64,000 nucleotides of DNA from Blasia pusilla (taxonomy: Eukaryota; Marchantiophyta; Marchantiopsida; Blasiales). The stretch's first letter is position 1. The number at the start of each line of letters is the position of its first letter. Location of the stretch: positions 18,476,001 to 18,540,000 of the forward strand of contig CM114271.1 in the NCBI GenBank assembly GCA_050084515.1, read 5' to 3'. The notes beneath the pieces were generated by a model that saw only the letters and a list, made by a program, of their open reading frames with translations, was not told the origin of the DNA and made no database searches. The position numbers were made by a program, and so were the translations under genes. This document shows, piece after piece, positions 1 through 12,654 of this stretch.

Positions 1-3000
1 GTCATGGAGAAGGGTCCAATCTTTACCATGCCGCCTTATAATATCTGCAAATTTTTCTTTCTCCTCTTGAGTCCATGAGGTCGGCTCCCTCCTTGGCTTG
101 AACTCCCCTGCTGCATTTACCCTAGGTCCTCTCTCCTTAGCATGCCCACTATGGGCCACAGGAGGTGATGTGACAGCAGCAGAAGGAGTTTGTGGCACAG
201 GCAATGCTGCTCCAGCTAAGAAGGCTCCACCACTCTCAAGAGACACAACTGGTTCTGACTTTACAACAATTGCATGATTATTCAGATCCGCTTCAGCTGC
301 AACACACGGGCCACTAGGATCAATTGGTACTGGTGTCGCAATCTGATTGCCAAATTCTTGATCAGATTCTGCTCTGGTAGACTTTGGCACCGTGACTACC
401 TCCGCCTCTGCCTCATCCTTACTTGTAGTTGAATTCACAACATCCTTGTGTATTTTGCTGATACTGTCTGACACTGGGATATCTTTCATCTGCTCATCTT
501 TCATTACTTGCTCAGGTTGTTCCTGCACTTCTTGAGCCAACACCACTACACTACTCTCAACCAAAGCTTCCACCTTCATCGCTTGTTCTTTTCCTACTTC
601 TTTTTCTGACATTTGAGTCACCTTCATATCTGCTTCACCAGTCTTCACTGAAGGCAAGTCCATGAACTCTGCTTCCAAAGCCTTTCCTAACAGCGTTAAG
701 CCGCTTTCAGCTTCATTTGACTCTTGCACTTCCACACTGCATTGCTCTTCTACTTCAGTGCTCTCCATTTCCTGGACTCCAGAGGCTTCAAGAGAAGGGT
801 GCTTGGATTCCTCCTCCATAGCCTCATCAACCACCTTCTGAGCTACCTTCACATCACCAGTAGATTCTGGAGACTTCAGAGATATCCCCACACTGACAGC
901 ATCTGAGACCATAACTTCTTGAGATTGGTCCACCAACTCGTCCAATCTAAAACGCTTGCGTGTTTTACTAAAAAACGTTTTACACTGGGTTTGAGTTTTA
1001 GAACTAACATGGTCTGAGATACTCTTGAAATCCTTTCCATACTTGGCGACAGCATCAGTGAAAAGCTGCCGTTCAGTGTCAGTCCATTGAGATTCAACCT
1101 CCTCCCCTTCACCTTTTGAAGTTGAAGTGTCATGATCCCCAGGTGACGTTCTGACCTCCCGACTTCCACAAGGTTGTTCAGGAATAGCACTCCTAGAAGT
1201 GGACACAACTAAACCAGAAACATTCTTCACAGGTGGCTTTTCTCTGCAAGTTTTTGACGTAGATGGTGTGCTGATGCTGAGACTGCAGGGAGAGATTCCT
1301 GCACTGGAAACATCAGGAAGGCTGACTCCCTTGCTCTCCTTTGGGCACATGGATTTCACTACCACTGGGTCCAAGTTACCAGGATCATAAGTGGTGACAG
1401 GTCGAGATTTATCAACTCCCTTTTGGGATCGGCCCTGTAAGGCCTTCGCACTGTCTCTGGAAGCTGCATAAGCTGCAGCTGCTGCCAAGGTAAGTGCCTG
1501 CACACGTGTAGCATTTACGTCTCTATTCCTGCTGTTGCCAGGAGTAGTAGTAGCCAAGTAGGAAGCATTTGACACAGAGTAATCCCGTCTTTTCTTAAGC
1601 TGTTGCCTCCTCCTAATCTTCTCAAAATCTTCTGACTTCTGATTTCGATAGTAAAACTCTACACAGTCAGCAGTAGTTTTGTGTTCCAGAAAAGAAGCAA
1701 TTTTGCTGAAGTTCTTGTTGTAGATAGCAAACTTTTCCAAAAAAAACTTCTTTTCTTCTGCTGTCCACGGATTGATGGTCCTTCGTTCCTGCTCAAAAGC
1801 AACAGGATCCTCAACTAGCCCATTCCTGCTATCAAACCGCCGAAAGCACCTCTCTTTCTCATCAATGAGCATAGCAGGCATCTTCAAATCCTGCCTGAGC
1901 TGGTAAGTTGGAGCAACTGTCAACATTCTTTTCCTCATTTGCCCATCTTCTTGTCCAGGATCAGATTTCATGGGACCAGTAAGCATAGGCCGAAATCTCA
2001 AGGTCGTATTCGTGGATCGGTTGTTTGTCCCGATACCAGCAGCATTCCGACGCTCTATTTCCAACCTCCGTGCGGGCTTCACACGGTCTTTTCTTTGGTA
2101 TATCCCAGGTTGACCATGCTGACACACATCTTTCAAAGCTCTGTATTTCAAAGCAAGAACACGCTCCTTGAACATCAGTATTTTCTTCCGTTCAGCTAGC
2201 CTTCCCTGCATCCTCGCCCTATTTTTTAAATGGCTTTCTACATTGACATGCCAGACTGGAGTTTCCTCAGGAGTACCATAAAACTTGCAACGATCATCTG
2301 AGGCATCCTTTGCCAACAGATGTGCAAAAGGAGCCATAGATTCTTTAGCTAATCTTCTGTTCTCTTGAATCAAAGAATAAACCAAACTCCACTGATAGGC
2401 CATCAGATCTCTTGGCTCAAATTCAGTAGCTTTCGCTTTCTCCACCACGGGCTTCAACACCAACATCTTGCCATCTGGTAGTCCATTAACTTCAATATCC
2501 ACATCCTTCCCATTAACTTCAACATCCACATCCTTCCCATTAACTTCAATATCCACATCCTTCACCACAGGGTCCAGTGTATCTGCTTCCCCATGCTGCA
2601 GTGCCTCAGCAGAGCAAGCAATTGTTCCTTTCAAATCCTCTCCAACATCTCCTTGTGTTGGTGCCAGATTAGATGGGACGGTCAACTCCACCACTGTAGA
2701 TGGACTGACAGTGAGGCCAGATGTCTTGTCATCTACATCATCCGCAATTGGTGCCGTGGGCTCTGAAACCACTGAGTTGACATGCGTAAGACCATCAGCA
2801 TCTGACTCAAGAACTCCATCTTCACTTGTGGAAGGCATGTCTTCATCAGGGTTTAAGTTTGCAACACCACTCCCAGCTTCTCCCGAGTCGGGAGTGCTTC
2901 CCTCCAGCCCACGAGACAATTTTGCAAGTTCTTTCTCCACGTAATCAATTTCACCTTCCACTTTTTCCACTCTTTGAAGAATTGTCTCCTTCGACCAGCC

Positions 3001-4023
3001 TGAAATGTCGTCTTCGAAATCAGACACAATCTTAGACTTCAGAAAGTCCTCAATGCCTTGCTCCTGCATTGAAACCTTTTTCTGCAAATCAGCCCCATCA
3101 TCCATCTTCTTCCCTGCATGCACATGGCTGCTTGGAAGCGGAGAGTCTAGCTGGTCCAGAGCTCCACTTTGCTTGACAGATGATCCTGCAGAAAGACCAC
3201 CGCTAACAGCACTTCTCACACAAGAACTGTCCGTGTGAATACTCACCAGCTCTGATGCGGTTGAACAAGCCCCTTGAAGTAAAGATCCAAGTCGTACATC
3301 ATGAACCGAACCTGGCTCTGAGAGTTTATTCGAACCTTCAACTTTTTGACCCACAAGCTCAGTTGGCGGCAGAGACTTGTCGCTTGAAATCTCCGGTTGT
3401 AACGCTCGAGCAGAAATAGATGGAAGTTGGCACGCCAAGGTGGACGGTATGCGGTCCACTGCACTTTCCTCTTCAGAATGAAACTCGATCTTACAGACAG
3501 TGTCAGTCTTGGTGGTGCAGGTGGCTTTGGGAACATCTTCGCCATCAGCGCCCTTTTTCCTCTCATACTTGGCTAATCCTTGTCCCCAGCCAAGCCGCGG
3601 TCTCTTAGGTGGAGACAAATGGCTCGCGTCATCGTGACCGATTTCCGAACTTCCCAGTGCGGATCCTCCCGAGAACGTACACACTTGTGGCGAGAGCGTG
3701 TTGGTAGAAACGTCAAACCCGGCTTGGTACCTCGCGCTAGTCTCCTGGGACTCCGAATTGCTCGCAGAAAAGGGTGGACTCCATGAACAACCCTGCGTTC
3801 CAGACGGTCGCTTTCTCCAATCATACGTGGAAGACAAATCTTTCCCGCCGTGTATCGCATCTCTAGAGTGGATATCCCGGCTACTCGCATATCTGTCAAC
3901 CCTCCCTTCCATCTCTTTGTCGATCGAACTCCCATCTCTCCCTGTGTCCAGTTGCAGTGCTGCACCACTTCTTCGGTGCGAATCTTCACGGCTACTGGCA
4001 TATCTGTCAACCCTTCCTTCCAT
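1..4023 (-). CDS. PWR-like: POWERDRESS/NCoR-like SANT-domain protein (partial, runs off the left edge)
   Basis: One minus-strand frame stays open from the ATG at 4023 to the window edge (about 1341 codons, no stop in the segments I translated). Residues ~143-156 carry the RLGWGQGLAKYE motif typical of the N-terminal part of plant POWERDRESS proteins. Residues ~720-750 match the DEKER..RFISSNGLIEDP region before SANT1. SANT1 follows at ~751-800 (NPWTAEEKKFF, then EHKTTADCVEFYYRNQKS), SANT2 at ~977-1025 (QWTDTERQLF..YGKDFKSIS) and a third SANT-like start at ~1315 (SWTQEEKEKFADII). In Arabidopsis PWR works with histone deacetylase HDA9, so a nuclear chromatin corepressor role is inferred. A 9-residue unit KDVD(I/V)EVNG is repeated three times (plus positions ~2485-2568), and EGRVDRYASSR occurs twice near the N-terminus. 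A stop lies just upstream of the chosen ATG. A minus-strand open frame at 3573-4448 in another phase could supply an upstream exon, so the true start is uncertain. Confidence 0.9.
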   Translation of the reverse strand, partial: MEGRVDRYASSREDSHRRSGAALQLDTGRDGSSIDKEMEGRVDRYASSRDIHSRDAIHGGKDLSSTYDWRKRPSGTQGCSWSPPFSASNSESQETSARYQAGFDVSTNTLSPQVCTFSGGSALGSSEIGHDDASHLSPPKRPRLGWGQGLAKYERKKGADGEDVPKATCTTKTDTVCKIEFHSEEESAVDRIPSTLACQLPSISARALQPEISSDKSLPPTELVGQKVEGSNKLSEPGSVHDVRLGSLLQGACSTASELVSIHTDSSCVRSAVSGGLSAGSSVKQSGALDQLDSPLPSSHVHAGKKMDDGADLQKKVSMQEQGIEDFLKSKIVSDFEDDISGWSKETILQRVEKVEGEIDYVEKELAKLSRGLEGSTPDSGEAGSGVANLNPDEDMPSTSEDGVLESDADGLTHVNSVVSEPTAPIADDVDDKTSGLTVSPSTVVELTVPSNLAPTQGDVGEDLKGTIACSAEALQHGEADTLDPVVKDVDIEVNGKDVDVEVNGKDVDIEVNGLPDGKMLVLKPVVEKAKATEFEPRDLMAYQWSLVYSLIQENRRLAKESMAPFAHLLAKDASDDRCKFYGTPEETPVWHVNVESHLKNRARMQGRLAERKKILMFKERVLALKYRALKDVCQHGQPGIYQRKDRVKPARRLEIERRNAAGIGTNNRSTNTTLRFRPMLTGPMKSDPGQEDGQMRKRMLTVAPTYQLRQDLKMPAMLIDEKERCFRRFDSRNGLVEDPVAFEQERRTINPWTAEEKKFFLEKFAIYNKNFSKIASFLEHKTTADCVEFYYRNQKSEDFEKIRRRQQLKKRRDYSVSNASYLATTTPGNSRNRDVNATRVQALTLAAAAAYAASRDSAKALQGRSQKGVDKSRPVTTYDPGNLDPVVVKSMCPKESKGVSLPDVSSAGISPCSLSISTPSTSKTCREKPPVKNVSGLVVSTSRSAIPEQPCGSREVRTSPGDHDTSTSKGEGEEVESQWTDTERQLFTDAVAKYGKDFKSISDHVSSKTQTQCKTFFSKTRKRFRLDELVDQSQEVMVSDAVSVGISLKSPESTGDVKVAQKVVDEAMEEESKHPSLEASGVQEMESTEVEEQCSVEVQESNEAESGLTLLGKALEAEFMDLPSVKTGEADMKVTQMSEKEVGKEQAMKVEALVESSVVVLAQEVQEQPEQVMKDEQMKDIPVSDSISKIHKDVVNSTTSKDEAEAEVVTVPKSTRAESDQEFGNQIATPVPIDPSGPCVAAEADLNNHAIVVKSEPVVSLESGGAFLAGAALPVPQTPSAAVTSPPVAHSGHAKERGPRVNAAGEFKPRREPTSWTQEEKEKFADIIRRHGKDWTLLHD

Positions 4024-5100
4024 CCCTTAGTTAATTGAGCTTGAAATTCTTCCCGTGCCAAGCTGAGCGTTTGCATGTCCTCCACGCTAGGAATCTGTTC
4101 TGTTCTCCCCGGAAATCCCCGTATTTGACCCCGTTCTTCTTGACCTGGTAACTCCCGAGTGACAGAATCGACCACTTTTAACCTTTCGTAATCCCAAGAG
4201 TTCTTAGGATCACAGCCGAGTGACTGATTGAAGGGAATGGCCGAGTCATATCCATCTTCTGAACACGGATAAGATTCACAACAGCAGTCGTCATCAAAAT
4301 CCTTCAACTGAAATCCATTCCCAAGCTTCCCAGCAGATCCTATATTCACGAAAAGAAGACATGACCGAGTCAGCCAGGACCGCAGAACGACACGAACAAT
4401 TGGGGAAATGTCGTAAGGAAACAAGAAAAATGCATCCAACCATCTCAACGCATCCAGTTCGCAGCAACTGTGACCACGCGCGTCTCAATTTCCATGACAA
4501 ATTCCAACAATAAACAACTACTAAACCGAGCATCAACAACGAGCTTCCTCGCAACAATTACCTCGGCCAACCCTGAACCAGATTCGGACACCGACTACTC
4601 TCACACCCACCAGCAATCCTTTCATACTAGGAATTAAACCACACAACCCGTCAACCAGTCGCACATACCAGAAATCCTTCACTGAAACGCGGTACCCACT
4701 ATGGGACAAGAAAAGCGGAACACATTCTGTCCTGCTTCCACACCGACTCCTCCTTCGCCAGCCTTCACCCCACTTCCTCTACCTCCTCAGTTTCCCACTC
4801 ATCCATCACCCGATTCGCACAGACTTTCTGTCAGCGACACCGCGATCGTAAATTGAGCCAGCGATGAAGCAGACACTCCACTGTGATCTAATCGAACATA
4901 CAGTCCAATCTCACCCTCCACAATCCGACACCAAGTACCTCCACGCATCGAGCTAATATCCAATTTAGCGGCCCTGACATACGAGATCCTTCTCGCAAGG
5001 AAGAATTTCTTCGCTCTCTGGCGGGGACCGCCCGAAAATCGTGGGACTCGAGAGCCAAGATCATCACCCCCTGTACCCTAACCCTAAATAAATGCTCGCC
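4024..5100 (-). promoter_or_regulatory. 5' region of the POWERDRESS-like gene (leader, possible upstream exons, promoter)
   Basis: This kilobase lies directly upstream of the minus-strand SANT gene and has no repeat similarity to the rest of the window. A telo-box-like AACCCTAA tract sits at 5075-5089; such elements are common in plant promoters and leaders. A separate minus-strand frame (4448-3573) is open here and could be an upstream exon spliced into the main frame. I could not fix a splice junction or a TATA box. Confidence 0.45.
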
Positions 5101-6400
5101 AGATGATTTATTTATTTATGTTCGCAGTCTCTCATTGGCATCCGCGAAGCCCGGTAGGATTACTTATCCTCGTGAGGTGCCCGTTATCTCGCGGCCAGCG
5201 AATCAACTGCCATGGTGTTGTCCGCGGGAAGTTGCTGCAGTTGACTCTTCTTTCGTTTTGAAGCTAAATTGGAACTCCCGCCTCGCTTGCGGAAGTTCTT
5301 CGACCCAAGAGCACTGCTTCGTTTGAAGGATTAATGCTACCCACCGATCAAATAGTACGCTTATGGAAGTGAGAGAAAATGCCGTCGTTCAGATGTTTTC
5401 TGCCTTTCGAAAGTCACTTTTGTCTCCATGTTTAGCTCTTCTTAAAATAGTAAGTTGGAGAATTATTCCAATCTTGGTAGCAGGAAGAGTATTGTTTGGT
5501 GCTTCGATGGCAGCTACTACTAGTAAGGTACACGGTTAATATATGTTTCCGACTTTAATACCATTTCAAATTAAGCTTTCATGATGAAATGTCCCAAATT
5601 TGTAGAGGAGAAATGGAGGGGGCACATCCAGATTATTGCATCCTCCTTTTAGAATGTAGATGGATTATACTTTTAAGTACACTCTTCAAAAAAAAAAATG
5701 TAAATGTATGTGTGTATTTTTTTTATTTGGCATATCATTTTCGATCATAATGTATTAGTTGGTGTCGGTTTGATGCATGAATATATAATTTTGAATTATC
5801 TATCCTAAGTGTACAATTTAATTCGAGTAATCCTATTGGCTTAGACAATGAATGACTCTATTGGTTACAAAGGAAATGTGTCAAAAGAAGAGGTGATCTC
5901 CGATAATAATATAGATTAGTTTATAGATTGAATTCCTCATAAATCTTTTCACTTTTAAATTCTATTTGTTCATACTCTCAAATTTAATGATGTATAGGAT
6001 GTCTAGAGTTGTGGGTTTGCTCTATCAATAAGACGATAAAACAGTAGTCAATTTTCCGCACCACGCTACTTGTTGCAACACATTACACGTCTACGTGCGA
6101 GGGAGTGTAGATTGAGTGTCGCATATGTTAGTTTCAAGTGATAACTCGCAAGACCAAGAATGATCGTGTGAGGGGGCATGAGGTTCATCATTTCATCCTT
6201 TTGGCACTGTAAGAGGTGAGGTGGTCTGTCGGAGAGAAGCTTTAGAGGTTTTACGCGAAATGGCACGAGGTTTCGAGGGTCTCCACATGAGAGACCATCT
6301 CGACCTCATTTTTATTTATATCATCCTTAGACAAGGGGGAGGGCGTAGAGGACTTTGTTAGTGCATCATCGTACATAGTGAATGGTCTTACCGCCTAGGT
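5101..6400. other. A+T-rich intergenic stretch, nothing recognised
   Basis: I see no coding similarity here. Poly-A and poly-T runs near 5690-5730 may be old insertion tails. The short open frame at 5135-5326 resembles no family and has no support. Confidence 0.5.
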
Positions 6401-6409
6401 GTACAAGAT

Positions 6410-8190
6410 GGACGATTGAGCAGAGGATTGTGTACATTTTCAGAGATTGTGGATACTATAGTAGAGTTATATGACTTCATTACAGAATTTAGGATTTTTT
6501 GTGACTCATAAAGGGCCAAGAACTTCAAAAATTTCAGCTCTTTCACGACATGGAATAGGATGTTCCAACACCTAGAGGAGGCACACCCGAGATTGAGGCC
6601 TCGAGACTATACTATGACCCATATTACGTGTTATGGACAAAGCCATTTCCATACAAGGAGGAAGAGCTAGGGGAGGCTACTTCCTTTGCCACAAGTGAGG
6701 TTCAAGGAGGGATAAGTCAGACAAGAGCAATTTCATTGTCGATTCGGGTTCATCCTAAACTCACCCTCGTGGTTGAGTTCTTTACGGAGTTTTTGAGGAA
6801 CTACCAATGGGTAAGGATTGAGAAGTTATGGAGCACATACAGCTTCCATAGGCGCACGGGAGAGAGTTTGTGTGAGGCATTTACTTATCTACGCGCCTAA
6901 TTAGTGTCACTTAGGAGATGACAGAGGTCTCGGTTGTCCATACCTGATATAGAATGCAAGAAGCAAACCTACAAAGACGAGGGAGGGATGTGATACTTTT
7001 GATACGCACCTCACCTACGTTAAGAAATGTGTTTGAGAAGACTTATGGCTGCTAAACTCTCCTCAACCACAAGGTTTTGAGGGTCATGTTGCCCTCAATG
7101 AGTGCAACATGGTTAAGAAAAATGTAGCAGCCATAAGTCATGCGCAAGTGCAGCCACCATTGCCTACACCACTAGTGTACTAACATGGATTTTGAGAGAG
7201 GAGTGTGGCACCATGAGCTTGTGGAGATTATCATGAGCATGTGACACATAAATCAATCTTGTGATATGCGGCGTAGTACACTAAAGCCTAGAGGGCGGCC
7301 ACTAACATGTACTGCACCCCATAGTTTTCTACTTCCGATGTTATAATGTTGGGAGGTATGTCGTTGATGTTTTTTGGCTAGCGGATGCACCATGTGAGTG
7401 TGGAGATGGTGTCACTCCCTCATGTTCAGAGGTGGTGGACTTGCCCTTGGAGCCTGTGCTCAAGTCGTTCACCTCAAATTCATGGCATGTTACAATTGCT
7501 AGAATGACGGAGATGCCCGCTAGACCCACGATAGAGCGTGCCATGGTTTCTTTGTTTGCTTTTTTTTTTATAACTTTGGAGAGGTCTTCCGTTAGATGAG
7601 TTGAGGAGGTAGGGTGTTTTATCTGCGGCACGTCTTGTTGGATTCTAGAGTGCAACCTGTGATGTTGGGGAAGGAAATATTTACACAATTGAGCCTAACA
7701 AGGGCCGATGTAAAGCATGGCCAATTTAGGATACTAACGTCCTTGGTTGGAGTAAGTACGACACAATTTATCACCCTAAATGAGGTTGTGATGAGGATTT
7801 GACCATGACATCCATCCGATGAGTTCGTGGTGTGAGCCAAGGCGATAGTGCCCGATGTCAAGTCTTATGACATCTTGGTTGGTGGAGCAATGTTGTACCC
7901 GATGGAGATTTCCCTATATTAGTGGGAGGAGTCAACATCCTACAAACCACGATGGCAGTGAGGTGATAGTAAACTTAGCTCGTTATTTGTTTGATTCATG
8001 AGTGAAGTGATTGAGAGATGGCCAAAAGAGATGGCGACTCTGGCAACGTTCACTAGCGTCGTCACGTGGCCTCAGATCTGATTGAGGGTCATGTCCATGC
8101 AAAGGACATACCTATGACTAACTTTCCTATGGAGAGGAGTGTTAAGGTAGGAACATCATTGCGTGGAGGAGAGATGCCTGTGTGGGGCTT
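6410..8190 (+). pseudogene. Decayed Ty3-type gag-protease fragment of the DNMT/PHD family (copy C)
   Basis: The translated plus strand at ~6591-6700 (EASRLYYDPYYV, then EEELGEATS) closely matches the minus-strand gag at 36720-36989 (EAWRLYYDPHYV). The tail at ~6740-6900 (LVVEFFTEFLRNYQWVRIEKL) is gag-like. A degenerate zinc-knuckle remnant may lie near 7340. From ~7610 a retropepsin region is readable (HVLLDSRVQPVML, with the protease D-S-G changed to D-S-R), ending at ~7850-8000 with SYDILVGGAMLYPM, which matches SYDVLVGSLVLYPL at ~33280. The linker at ~8061-8180 matches that before the methyltransferase at 33.4-33.6 kb. Many stops and frameshifts show it is dead. It stops before any methyltransferase sequence. 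Confidence 0.75.
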
Positions 8191-8429
8191 TGTTATGAGC
8201 ATATGTAAATGGCCTGAAAGAGTGACGCATTTGCACCACAATAGTGCACGGTCAGACGAACCCAAGTCACTCGAAAGTGCCATGATGTGGTGCAATTACA
8301 CCTTTGTTTTCCCGACTTGTTTCCGCCGGCTTGCAGGGATATCAGATTTCCCTACCGAGGGAAAAATCCTTGTTCCAGGCATAGGATTTGGATCGGAGGG
8401 GGGAGGGACCATTTGGTCATTTCTGGTTG

Positions 8430-8625
8430 GCTAATCCTATGAATGCACAAACTCGACTCACATCCAAAGGGCGTGGAATGCATGAGATACCCTATACCTT
8501 TGTCTATTGAACATCAAGGCCATCTTGGTGTATCATGTGACCCAATAGCTCATTCTTGTTGTAGAAGAATTCTCATTTTTCTGGATGTAGCTTCATCCTG
8601 TGTATAGCCATTATAGGGATATTAT
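8430..8625 (-). pseudogene. Short reverse-transcriptase fragment, same family as the 23.9-26.6 kb element
   Basis: Nucleotides from ATGAATGCACAAACTCGACT onward align with ~25630-25810, the RT palm-to-connection part of the minus-strand element there. The fragment is opposite in strand to the gag-protease remnant just left of it, so it is a separate or rearranged piece. Confidence 0.65.
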
Positions 8626-10950
8626 TTGAGTTCAAGCATATGGTAGTATATATGACAATAACATTATACAATAAACAAATATTGAAGTTAGAAATGAATT
8701 GAGAAAAAGTTGTTTGATTGCATATATAAGAGCTATGAGTGGAGTAAAACGCATTATATAATAAGACTTAGAGTGGGCATAAGGAATGTTTAAAAATAAA
8801 TAAGTGAGATAATTCATCACTTTAAATTTGTTAAGAAAAATAAAAAGAATGGAGCTCTAGTATTTGTACCTCACAAGAAATCCATACCTTGCATAACGTA
8901 TCTATGATACTATTACATGTTAAGATTTAAGGGGATGATATGTGTACATAGGTTACCCAAGTAGAGAATTCATAGAAAGGGACGGATAATACCCAAATAG
9001 AACGAGCTTTAGAGCTCATTCTTTCTTTGTTGAACCTTATTTCACGAGATGATACAAGCATGGTTGTCCTTTCCTTGAGAAAAACCGAAACCTCTCATTG
9101 GCAAAGTGGATTTGGTTTGACATGTAAGTCGAAGGGAGAGGTAGATAGATAGGGTATAACATATTTCTAGCCCCATAAGATTAATTGGAGATATTTGATT
9201 TACAATCGTCTATGTGTCTAGATACCATGAGTGAATATGGTATCTTGTATTTATGTGTGTATGAATGATGACACCAATATGTAAGCGCACGATAAATAGG
9301 ATCGAAGATCTTAAACCACTTTTCCACTCGATAATGTCATGAAAAAATTAACATCCCCTTGCATTAATTAATGAGAAGCCTTTGGAAGGATAAGAGAGCT
9401 CAATATATGCATCTCTAAAGAGAATATGAAATAAGATTGGGAGTTTTCAGGATCTTCATCTAGATGTTATTGTTTAAGCAGCAATGTGTGATTTTGGATT
9501 GGAGCATAACTTATCTTGGCCAACGAGCACATGTCCATATTATGGGGACATTGATGGAATTGAATTGCAATTCAAGGAATAATTTCCATATGGATTAGTC
9601 AAAAATATATGCCCAAATCCACATTCTACATATATAAAGTATACACATTTTGTTTTGGATGAATTCTACTCCATAAGAACAAGCTCCTCTATCACCGGTT
9701 GCGGTCAATCCCTATCTACTGGAATGGCGCTTGCATCCCTTCCTCCATCTACTCCTTTAATACCAAGTCAGCTTGGTTTTCCCCAACACATGGCTGAGGG
9801 GCTTTCAAGGAGCACTACTTACCACTCATGAGTGGAAGATCTATTGGAGAAATATGCATGCTCAAGGGGAAAATAAACTTACTGATGTGATCGGCGTAGA
9901 TCAAATAGAAGCGATTCAAGTGAGAAATATTTTTTTCCCAAAAAGAGCATGTGAATTGTGGATCCAAGCTCAAATCACATCCCTCGATACCAATTCACTG
10001 TTGAAAGAATTAAGGAGTCGAATATGAAACTATCAAATAAGATCTCATGGTCTTGGATGATAGCTAAGAAATTGGATAGGAAAATGATGAATGTAATTGA
10101 GGTGTGGAGCAAGATCAAGGTTGTATTAATATTACGATATAAGAGGTTGAGAATTCCATATTTCTCAATAAAATTCTAAGATATTTTCACTTGATTATTT
10201 TGGCGTTATTGACCTTTACTACTTTATAGTCATGATCTTAAATATCTTGGTAATATTTTGCCTATATCATACAATAAGTTGTATGGATGGAAAGAAACAT
10301 AGACCTAATGAAAAAACTCTATCTTTCTATTTTTATAATAGAAAATTCATGAAAATTTATTTTTTGATGGAGATATATGGCAAGCCTAAGAAGTGGATAA
10401 TTACAATGTAAGCCTGTAGTTTAACTACTATATAGAAATTGACTTTGTGGAGTATAACACCTAAGCAACGAGTGTGTAAATAGTAACAACATTAAAAAAA
10501 GTTTGAAGATGAATGAAAATGGTATTATTATAGCGTATTTAGTAAATAATTCCTATTTCCCCCCTTACGAGTTTAGGAAACAAGATAATATGTCATTTCC
10601 CAACCACCGTCTATTCTTTACAAGGAGAAAATCATTTTGCATTATTTTCACACTTTTCTCTTATTCCATCTCATAATTCTTGCATGAAATATAATTTAAT
10701 TCTCCCTCAAACAAATCGTGGAAATCCCAAATATTTTCTACTTGCTTTTATGTTTCCAAACATAAATATTCTCTTTTTTAGAAGGAATAGGAGAATGAAT
10801 CTAAGGGAGAATTGGGAACATTAGATGGAGATTTGTAAAAATATCATGAAATCTAAAACACTTAGCTATCTTCGAGACTTCCCTCAAGGAGAACTCAAAT
10901 TTTGCATCTAAAATCCTCTCCTAAAGAATCTGCTTCAAATTTTTAATTGT
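8626..10950. other. A+T-rich stretch without recognisable genes
   Basis: No domain was recognised on either strand. Two overlapping open frames at 9773-10179 have no family resemblance and no supporting homology inside the window. The base composition suggests old, decayed repeats. Confidence 0.5.
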
Positions 10951-10959
10951 CTCGAGATC

Positions 10960-12480
10960 ATATTGTAGTTTTTACAAAAGAGTCTTACCCTTTGTTTTTG
11001 GAGGAGATCTTGTTTCTTTCTCATTTAATCCAATTTGTTTTATGTGAGAATCAATCATGGATTTAGACATAGAAGACCCTTCCTCTCTTGGTATTTGTAC
11101 CTCTGATTTTCCTTTCATTCTTATAGTTCTCGCTCTTCTTGCAACCTCTTCAAGATTAATACCAACATTATCGCGTCTCTTTGTCTCCTTGACATTTGCA
11201 TGTCGCCAACTAACATGTTTCTCTTGTACTAGGTTTGATTTAACCCAACCACCTTCCACAAGATCATCCCATCCGATCAGATCACGAATTCTATCTACCC
11301 CTCGTAGCATCACTTCTCAAATAAATTGTAACAATTCACTCTTAGCTCCATACACAATAAGTGCAAAGACCTATCTTTACTCCAAAGGTTTTAGAATCTA
11401 ATGTTGTTGTAGAGATCTCTACTTGATCTCTCAAAACACTCTTCATTCTTCCTCTATTGCAAAGTTTATATTCAACGGCATGCCAATATGTGTTAAATGA
11501 AAATTTCATATTTGAAATTTATAACTTCATTCCTAAGAGCTTATGGAAACTCCTCACATTCTCATCATTGATGCTCAATATTATCATATCCATATGCATC
11601 TCCTCACAAAATTCACACTTGTTAAAGAAGCACCAACACCATGATTCCTATGAAGCTTAATCTCAACCATTTCTATTCTCAAATCTCTTCAAATTTTCAC
11701 CAACTTATCCATAGCAGAATCCTCAAGCTTTATTGCTATGCGCTTAGGCAAGGAAGTAGAAGTTAGTACATATTATTTGAACATTGTGACTCTACCTCTA
11801 TTACGATTTTGCTTTCTAAAGATACCAATAGCCTCTTCCACTTTCTTCCAATTTCTACTTACACCTTCTTCTTCAATCTTACCTGCCAACATTAGGGAAA
11901 AGCTTGTAGTTGTCTTCTTGATTATTGTTAGTTGCCTCAAAGAATAGCTCGATTTTCCTTATATCAAGAGTTGTCCTTGTAGAAGAAAATAATTGGAAAA
12001 ACAAGTTCTCATATTCACGCAATAATTAATCATGAGTCATTCCCTTCCCATTGTGTTGCTCTATCCATTCTAGGAAAGTTCTCTTGGATATACGATCCAT
12101 ATCATCTTCGAAGAATTTTGCTTTCAACAATAGCTTATACTCCTACCAGGAGGTTGAGCAATTGTTGAGAGGGAAATTCTTTCACTTCACTATGAATCTT
12201 TGATATTACATCTAATTAAATTTTTGACATAATATCACCTTCAAAAACAAGTTTTACCTCCACATCACATTCATACTCTCGAGCATACTTCGTCATATTT
12301 CTCCCATTAAATTCTTTATAATTGCTTGAAGTGTCCTTGTTTATCTTTGCTCTTCCATACAAACTCTATGTTGTTGGTTCAACAATGTCGTCAATGTTGA
12401 GAGAAGATCCTTAGCTCCATCAATTCCCATCGATGAAGCACCATCCAAAAAAGTCATATTGATAAAACATCAACTTCAAA
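10960..12480 (-). pseudogene. Possible gag remnant of an LTR element (minus strand)
   Basis: Minus-strand translation near 11940 reads IELFFEATNNNQEDNYKLFP, which resembles the start of Ty3-type capsid domains. Short related pieces appear downstream, followed by a charged frame at 10972-11313. It lies directly left of the LTR-like repeat at 12.65-13.65 kb, which fits an element running right to left. The frame is heavily broken and no zinc knuckle was seen, so the call rests on weak similarity. Confidence 0.35.
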
Positions 12481-12654
12481 AAATATAATCTACCAACTGA
12501 AAGATCTCTCAATGGAAGCACCATTTATCTTATTTAAAGTTTTCTTTGAGCAAAGACAAACCTTTTAGTCGGGGTAATCGTTGATGCAAGATTGAATCCT
12601 ATAATAAGTTTTTCCATGGAGTATAGAATCACTACATCCACCTTAATTTTCATG

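Noticed and set aside
2468-2944. 158-codon plus-strand frame rich in Ser/Thr/Pro
   Set aside because: It is the antisense shadow of the SANT gene and reflects the KDVDxEVNG minisatellite.
3573-4448. 291-codon minus-strand frame as the POWERDRESS N-terminus
   Set aside because: At its 3' end it is out of phase with the conserved RLGWGQGLAKYE frame. It may be an upstream exon but is not contiguous coding.
5135-5326. 63-codon plus-strand frame upstream of the SANT gene
   Set aside because: No family resemblance, no splice or promoter context.
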